DNA of 64,000 nt from Treponema sp. (GTDB lineage: Bacteria; Spirochaetota; Spirochaetia; Treponematales; Treponemataceae): positions 33,642 to 97,641 of the forward strand of contig SFOB01000002.1 of the NCBI GenBank assembly GCA_004554075.1. The letters are read 5' to 3'. Under the pieces are notes generated by a model. That model was not told the DNA's origin. It ran no database searches and saw nothing but the letters and a program-made list of their open reading frames with translations. A program made the translations under genes and the position numbers. Positions 63,952-64,000 of this stretch are shown one piece after another. Every line of letters begins with the position of its first letter. Within the stretch, counting starts at the first letter, position 1.

Positions 63952-64000
63952 TTAAGCAGCTTCCTTCAACTCACCATTTTCAAATTTTATATCTTTGACG
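63952..64000 (-). CDS. C-terminus of an unidentified gene, cut by window edge
   Basis: The minus strand reads VKDIKFENGELKEAA and stops at TAA (63952-63954), in the same frame as the truncated restriction-like gene. Either it is the end of an independent gene or the two were one gene broken by a stop. Too short to identify. Confidence 0.4.
   Translation of the reverse strand, partial: VKDIKFENGELKEAA

Noticed and set aside
1..64000. tRNA, rRNA, CRISPR array, prophage or insertion sequence
   Set aside because: Intergenic regions were read for these and none could be supported.

Overview
The window reads as chromosomal DNA of a host-associated, fermentative Treponema-like spirochete. This is inferred from the mixed AT-rich composition, many short single-function genes with strong GGAGG ribosome sites, lipoproteins with spirochete-style lipoboxes, paired AAA-ATPase/PD-(D/E)XK proteins, GC-rich palindromic intergenic repeats, and cytoplasmic GH43-type plant-polysaccharide enzymes. 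No rRNA, tRNA, CRISPR array, transposase, integrase or phage structural gene was recognised. The call to genus is inference and was not checked by any search.

Layout. 1-640: small minus-strand genes, including a Cys/His mini-protein. 870-3458: an AT-rich two-gene module of unknown function (541 aa membrane/coiled-coil protein plus 319 aa coiled-coil tail-anchored protein) behind a perfect 9+9 inverted repeat. 3.5-12.6 kb: accessory metabolism (isochorismatase-like hydrolase, GNATs, lipoproteins, slyX, DinB-DUF3795 fusion, methyltransferase, Gpx, flavodoxin, nitroreductases). 12.7-13.6 kb: azlCD. 13.6-15.8 kb: pheA and a DAHP synthase behind what looks like a complete phenylalanine attenuator (Phe-rich leader ORF, antiterminator, terminator). 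15.9-28.8 kb: AAA/nuclease protein, YcaQ-like glycosylase, YhcH, a frameshifted 7TM-GGDEF gene, and a long plus-strand run of GNAT, nucleoside phosphorylase, histidine phosphatase, HAD, dCMP deaminase and TIM-barrel genes. 28.9-32.8 kb: minus-strand run from a LysR regulator to crcB, including Vat-like and NifX-like genes. 32.9-38.1 kb: ANT-like nucleotidyltransferase, ATC hydrolase, a PadR/CPBP operon with its own palindrome, an XRE/DUF6442 pair and a membrane ferredoxin. 38.3-41.2 kb: csoR-copA with two CsoR boxes; copA carries a C-terminal HMA domain with its own in-frame Shine-Dalgarno and ATG, so it may also make a free CopZ-like chaperone. 41.3-42.7 kb: coupled ATPase/DUF4869 pair. 42.9-55.5 kb: redox, regulatory, toxin-antitoxin (broken toxin), thioesterase, acyltransferase, AAA/nuclease, VOC, EamA, HD and GNAT genes. 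55.5-59.4 kb: divergent glycosidases. 59.4-64 kb: GNAT, DUF523, a gene whose C-terminus comes from a dispersed repeat, a duplicated Cys/His mini-protein, and a 5'-truncated restriction-like gene at the edge.

Themes. There are ten GNAT acetyltransferases, a Vat-like acetyltransferase and an ANT-like nucleotidyltransferase, so small-molecule modification is heavily represented. Gene decay is frequent: remnants of a GNAT, a NimA/PPOX protein, RidA and VapC, and a one-base frameshift in a cyclic-di-GMP gene. Several transcription units carry readable self-regulatory sites: CsoR boxes, a PadR-operon palindrome inside the promoter spacer, TTCCGAA repeats before an HTH-AAA gene, and a palindrome between a Crp/Fnr gene and a ferredoxin.
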